Source: Pelargonium nanum
Taxonomy: Eukaryota; Streptophyta; Magnoliopsida; Geraniales; Geraniaceae
NCBI GenBank assembly: GCA_036897485.1
Contig: JAYMTF010001483.1
Coordinates: 1 to 23,172, forward strand
Direction of reading: 5' to 3'
DNA: 23,172 bases
Shown: positions 20,201 through 23,172 of the stretch, in pieces
How positions within the stretch are numbered: the first letter of the stretch is position 1
Layout: the number at the start of each line of letters is the position of its first letter
Position numbers and translations under genes: made by a program
Notes under the pieces: generated by a model
The model's input: the letters and a program-made list of their open reading frames with translations, nothing else
Database searches by the model: none
Told to the model about the DNA's origin: nothing

Positions 20201-23172
20201 TAGGGGGCTTTTTTATTAATTTCTATTTTGATTTTCTTCAGTGATGTCTCCTTTTGGGGCACTTTAGAAACCGATATTTTCTTATTCTGGTTATTAGATT
20301 CTAAGCAGCAGCTTTATTTCCATCATCAGGCAATTGAGAAAGGTTCTTTTAGATGTTCAGAAGTGCTTCTATGTATCTCAATGATTAATTGTTCAGCTTG
20401 TTTTTTTTACTCTGATATCTTGTTTTATTTTCTCTCTTTACTATAATGTCTATGATTTTGAAAAATGACATGCTTGTTTTACTTGAAGATTGGATCAGTG
20501 CAGCAGGAACATCAACAGAGGGTGGGGGTTGGAATTCGGGAGGTCCATCTACAGAGGGTGGGGGTTGGAATTCGGGAGGTCCATCTACAGAGAGGTAATA
20601 CTTAGTTGGTGACATTTTGTTGCTTAATATATACTCCTTTTGAATGCCCTTTTCAATTGGATGTGTTATGTATCCAATTTACATTGCGTATATGGTTACT
20701 TCTAGCTAGAAGCTCAATGGTTTGAATAGGTGGTTCAAAATATTGACGACTTTTTTTTTCTTCTTCCTGAAATGTCTTGTGTTAATTCATATATGGCATT
20801 GAACTTCTATGATTATAAATAAGGGAAAAAAGAAGAGAAAGTGGCAGTCTTTATGGAGAATTACTTAGATCTATGTTGCATGAATACGAATACGAAATAC
20901 AGTACGATACAAATACAGCATATCAAATTTTAGAAAAATTAGAATACTATACGGTAAAATATGTTAATGTAAAAAATAATAGATATTCTTTTCCATATAA
21001 TTAATATAGTGAAAAGCAGTAATATAATATGATATAAATAACTAATATAACTTCTTTTTTTAAACTCACTAATATTAGTTAATTAATGAACCACAATTAA
21101 CTTGAATTCTAATCACACACAAATACCCATAATTCAATTACACATTAATATGCATTAAAAGCTTAGATTATGATTTGTGACCCAAGAAAAGGGACGCGTC
21201 AAGTATATGCACTCAATTCTGAAGTTTTTTTTTTTTTGTAAGCACATGAAATTGAAACCACAAAAGGAAAAAAAGAATGTAAAATCACAACTTAAGTTAG
21301 CTTATTCTTTCTTCTAATGGCTTCAGTATCTACGGGATTGTTAACCGTACCATTTTCAGAAAATGTTAATAAATTTCAAATTTCTTTTTACTCGATAAAT
21401 GTGAAACAATTTCATAAACAATTTTTGAAAGTAATTGAGACATACCCTAAATTCTTACATGAATTTTACTTAAATGTACGAATAGGCTCAATCACATAAA
21501 CTTTGTACAAATAAATACATGAACTATCTAATAAACTATAAGTGTCGGATTGGTATTGTAATTGCATGTTACATACGCATCAGACGGAAAAAAAATGAAG
21601 TTCTGGCGAAGAAAAGAAGTTATAGAGCCTACCTTAGAGTGTGATTATATATATCGAAAAACGCACGTTTTCTGCGTGTATTGAAGAAGTTTCCTTTTTT
21701 TTTTTTACAATACTTAAATACTCAAAGTGAGAATACACATTTTTGGTATATTATAACGTACCCGCACTGCATACGTATTAAATACCGAAATGTAGGGCTG
21801 AACAACGTATTAGTGCAACATAGACGTAGATTGAATCATATATGGCTTCAAACCTTCTCTGATAATTGTCTGAGATAAGAAGGGGAAAAAAGAGAAGTGG
21901 CAGTCTTTATGGAGAGTAACGTAGATCTCACATGAAAAGAATTGGAACCAGTGTTGTTGCTGCACCACAGGCTTATGTAATTAACTGAATACCAAATGTA
22001 TTAAAAATCCCTTGTTCTTGAGTTCTAGTTTTATGAGTTTTGTGATGATTTTGCTACTAGTTCTATGATTTTTTATTACATAATAATATATGTTATCTAT
22101 TTCCCTTTTAGTTATTGCTTGACTGTATGGTATCTGATGTCATCGAGCATTTTCATGCAGGAGTTCCTGGCCTAGTTTCCCTGCCTCAGGCATTCCGGTT
22201 CGTACTGAAGTTGTTAAAAAATATTTTGAAAATTTGTGTTGACGTATTAGCAAGAATTATGAGTTTCTTTGTTGCAGGTTCAGCCAGATTCCAATTCTAC
22301 AAATCCGTTTGGTTCTGCCAGTAATGATCCCAAAGCAGGTAGGGCCGGTGCATTTTTTTTCTTTTTTCCATCCTCTCTTTCTCTCTACCTGTGTGTTTTT
22401 TTAAAATTTTCCATCCTCTCTTTCTCTCCATCTGTGTGTGCGCGCGTGCGTGTAATTGCATTGTTAAAACCGTTTTATTTTACTTGTATGAAAATGTGTA
22501 GATGTGGAAGGCACTGCTTGGGATAGTAAATTAACTTCTTCAAATCAGAATGTATCTTGGGGCACTTCGGCGGCAAAAGAAGAAGTTGTTGTCAACAGTA
22601 GTCAAGCTGGTGATTGGTCTAAAAGCACTGATTCTTGGAGTAAGGCTACTTCTGATGGACACACTGGCAGTAGTGCACCTGCTTGGGGTAAAGCAAATCC
22701 GTCCAATTCTACAAATCCGTTTGGTTCTGCCAGTAATGATCCCAAAGCAGGTAGGGCCGGTGCATTTTTTTCTTTCTATCCTCTCTTTATATCTGTGCGC
22801 GTGTGTAATTGCATTGGTAAAACCGTTTTATTGTACTTGTATGAAAATGTGTAGATGTGGAAGGCACTGCTTGGGATAGTAAATTAACTTCTTCAAATCA
22901 GAATGTATCTTGGGGCACTTCGGCGGCAAAAGAAGAAGCTGTTGTTAACAGTAGTCAAGCTGGTGATTGGTGTAAAAGCACTGATTCCTGGAGTAAAGCT
23001 ACTTCTGATGGACGCACTGGCAGTAGTGCACCTGCTTGGGGTAAAGCAAATCCGTCGAGTGATCCAAAAGAAGCCGATGTCAGTAGAGGTCAAGCTGCAA
23101 ATTGGGGTAACAAAAAATCCAGTGAAGAGACAACTGATTGGAGTAAAGGTGGATCTGGTAACCATGATCAGA
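14300..23172 (+). CDS. KTF1: KTF1 / SPT5-like RdDM factor (NGN, KOW, AGO-hook), 3' end beyond window
   Basis: Nineteen exons join in frame: 14300-14456, 15880-16130, 16262-16417, 16528-16686, 16774-16857, 17673-17740, 17822-18157, 18250-18301, 18370-18525, 18646-18789, 18884-18986, 19065-19214, 19302-19356, 19445-19509, 20489-20594, 22161-22197, 22278-22338, 22502-22750 and 22855-23172 (open at the window edge). All junctions are GT-AG, and 902 complete codons are present. Residues 4-29 are Lys/Arg-rich (likely nuclear localisation signal), and about 40-110 are acidic. The NGN (NusG-like) domain is at about 128-222. KOW domains lie near 223-262, 396-445, 460-506 and 566-617. From about residue 647 the protein becomes Trp/Gly/Ser-rich, with GGGW and WG pairs (SWGT, AWGK, NWGN). 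That layout matches plant KTF1 (SPT5L, RDM3). KTF1 associates with RNA polymerase V transcripts and binds AGO4 through WG/GW repeats in RNA-directed DNA methylation. Ordinary SPT5 lacks such a long WG tail. Known family members are roughly 1,500 residues, so about a third is missing here. Exon 16 (37 nt, encoding SSWPSFPASGIP) is the least certain exon. Confidence 0.93.
14457..15879 (+). other. KTF1 intron 1
   Basis: Donor CGACG|GTATGC and acceptor GGAACAG|ATC give a 1,423-bp phase-1 intron after the 52nd codon. It contains a GT microsatellite (about 14526-14540), a near-repeat TAAGG-CTTTCC-TTATAGG at 15305-15324 and 15362-15381, and an 8-bp hairpin word at 15605-15623. I see no gene or RNA in it. 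Confidence 0.85.
16858..17672 (+). other. KTF1 intron 5 with SINE fragment
   Basis: An 815-bp phase-0 intron between QKF and GSG codons. Its donor (TTT|GTATTC) is weak. It holds the SINE tail fragment described separately and otherwise nothing recognisable. Confidence 0.8.
17361..17390 (+). mobile_element. Au-like SINE 3' fragment
   Basis: GGAGCCTTGTGCACTGGG followed by CTGTTCCTTTTT matches the 3' end of the SINE at about 2252-2412 (GGAGCTCTGTGCACTGGGA). Sequence to its left (CTCAACCTCC) may be a decayed remainder. No tRNA boxes remain, so it is a truncated or degraded copy. Confidence 0.6.
19510..20488 (+). other. KTF1 intron 14
   Basis: A 979-bp phase-1 intron between the last KOW-containing exons and the Trp/Gly-rich exon 15. 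It contains an ATT microsatellite and T-runs. No other feature is seen. Confidence 0.8.
19986..20024. repeat. ATT trinucleotide microsatellite
   Basis: Thirteen triplets, all ATT except one GTT at 20007-20009, inside KTF1 intron 14. Confidence 0.95.
20515..20586 (+). repeat. Perfect 36-bp tandem duplication inside KTF1 exon 15
   Basis: Two identical adjacent 36-bp copies (20515-20550 and 20551-20586) are followed by the first six bases of a third. Each encodes the 12-residue unit TEGGGWNSGGPS. This doubles a GW motif at the start of the AGO-hook region while keeping frame. Zero mismatches imply a very recent event or gene conversion. Confidence 0.95.
20784..21928. repeat. Diverged direct repeats flanking a TIR element in KTF1 intron 15
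   Basis: Left copy at about 20784-20872 and right copy at about 21834-21928. Both start near TCATATATGGC, carry AGGG(G)AAAAAAGA, share the perfect 19-mer GTGGCAGTCTTTATGGAGA (20841-20859 and 21897-21915) and end TAGATCT. Between them lies the TIR element. The simplest reading is an old tandem duplication of about 90 bp whose junction was later the insertion site. Confidence 0.75.
20871..21823. mobile_element. Non-autonomous TIR DNA transposon (about 953 bp)
   Basis: The ends are inverted: CTATGTTGCATGAATACG at 20871-20888, and the complement of CGTATTAGTGCAACATAG at 21806-21823 (16 of 18 match). Weaker similarity continues inward through GTACG/ATACG-rich DNA. The flanks are ACTTAGAT (20863-20870) and ACGTAGAT (21824-21831), a probable 8-bp target-site duplication with one change. 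That length suits hAT-like elements; a 9-bp reading would suit Mutator-like ones. The interior is AT-rich with no transposase. The CTATGTTGCA end resembles a widespread plant repeat end I recall, but the family is not certain. Confidence 0.6.
22291..23055 (+). repeat. Intron-bearing tandem duplication in the KTF1 WG region
   Basis: Unit 1 (22291-22702) and unit 2 (22703-23055) each consist of the end of one exon, a whole intron and most of the next exon. Their exon parts have equal length; the introns are 163 and 104 bp. Both breakpoints lie within exons, so exon 18 is a fusion of the unit-1 3' part and the unit-2 5' part. Because exon 18 is 249 nt and symmetric (phase 1-1), frame is kept. 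About 200 bp of exon 18 and exon 19 differ at six sites; three change the protein (V to A, S to C, H to R). Confidence 0.93.
22364..22439. repeat. Tandem duplication inside KTF1 intron 17
   Basis: A 33-bp pyrimidine-rich block at 22364-22396, starting TTTTCCATCCTCTC, recurs at 22407-22439 with two differences. The homologous intron in the second unit (22751-22854) has only one, shortened, form. This accounts for much of the 59-bp length difference between the two introns. Confidence 0.85.

Larger units (their letters stand above)
20595..22160 (+). other. KTF1 intron 15
   Basis: A 1,566-bp phase-2 intron between exon 15 (GPSTER) and exon 16. Most of it is made of a tandem duplication and an inserted TIR element, each described separately. 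I saw no further exon in it, though a short unrecognised exon cannot be excluded. Confidence 0.7.

Noticed and set aside
21317..21499. 60-codon open frame inside the TIR element
   Set aside because: It is short and AT-rich, with no transposase motif. It is most likely a chance frame in a non-autonomous element.
22269..22526. Separate small genes in the duplicated WG region
   Set aside because: These frames are exons 17-19 of KTF1 read through introns. Splice phases join them to the upstream exons.

Overview
This is nuclear DNA from a flowering plant, most likely a core eudicot. It holds AT-rich non-coding DNA, GT-AG introns, tRNA-derived SINE remnants and three plant gene families. I cannot name the species. 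All genes read on the plus strand.

Layout: (1) 1-1060 is upstream DNA with a minus-strand tRNA-derived SINE (about 611-831), then a promoter rich in GGCCCA/TGGGCC 'site II' motifs. (2) 1336-5394 is a three-coding-exon gene for an RZ-1-type RNA-binding protein (RRM, CCHC zinc knuckle, Gly/Arg/Asp/Ser-rich tail; 285 aa). A 3.0-kb intron splits the RRM and carries an Au-like SINE. (3) 5395-10480 is AT-rich intergenic DNA with no convincing gene. (4) 10592-12343 is an intronless, GC-rich gene for a 583-aa nodulin-like/NFD4-like major facilitator membrane protein, with a TATA box upstream. (5) 12344-14240 is intergenic DNA with a few local repeats. (6) From 14300 past the window end runs the SPT5-like gene KTF1 (SPT5L/RDM3). 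I resolved 19 coding exons (902 complete codons): acidic N-terminus, NGN domain, several KOW domains, then the start of a Trp/Gly-rich 'AGO-hook' region. A 15-codon upstream ORF ends 3 nt before its ATG.

Function: RZ-1 proteins act in pre-mRNA splicing and RNA metabolism. KTF1 acts in RNA-directed DNA methylation, linking Pol V transcripts to AGO4. From memory, their Arabidopsis counterparts RZ-1C (At5g04280) and KTF1 (At5g04290) are neighbours, so the flanking genes here look like a conserved block with the transporter gene and intergenic DNA between them. That transporter appears functionally unrelated.

Most interesting structure: the KTF1 AGO-hook coding region is growing by recent in-frame duplication. 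There is a perfect 36-bp duplication inside exon 15, and a larger duplication whose copies each carry an intron, spanning exons 17-19. The intron between exons 15 and 16 holds a roughly 950-bp terminal-inverted-repeat element inserted at the junction of a tandem duplication. No gene cluster or defence-type system unknown to me is present.
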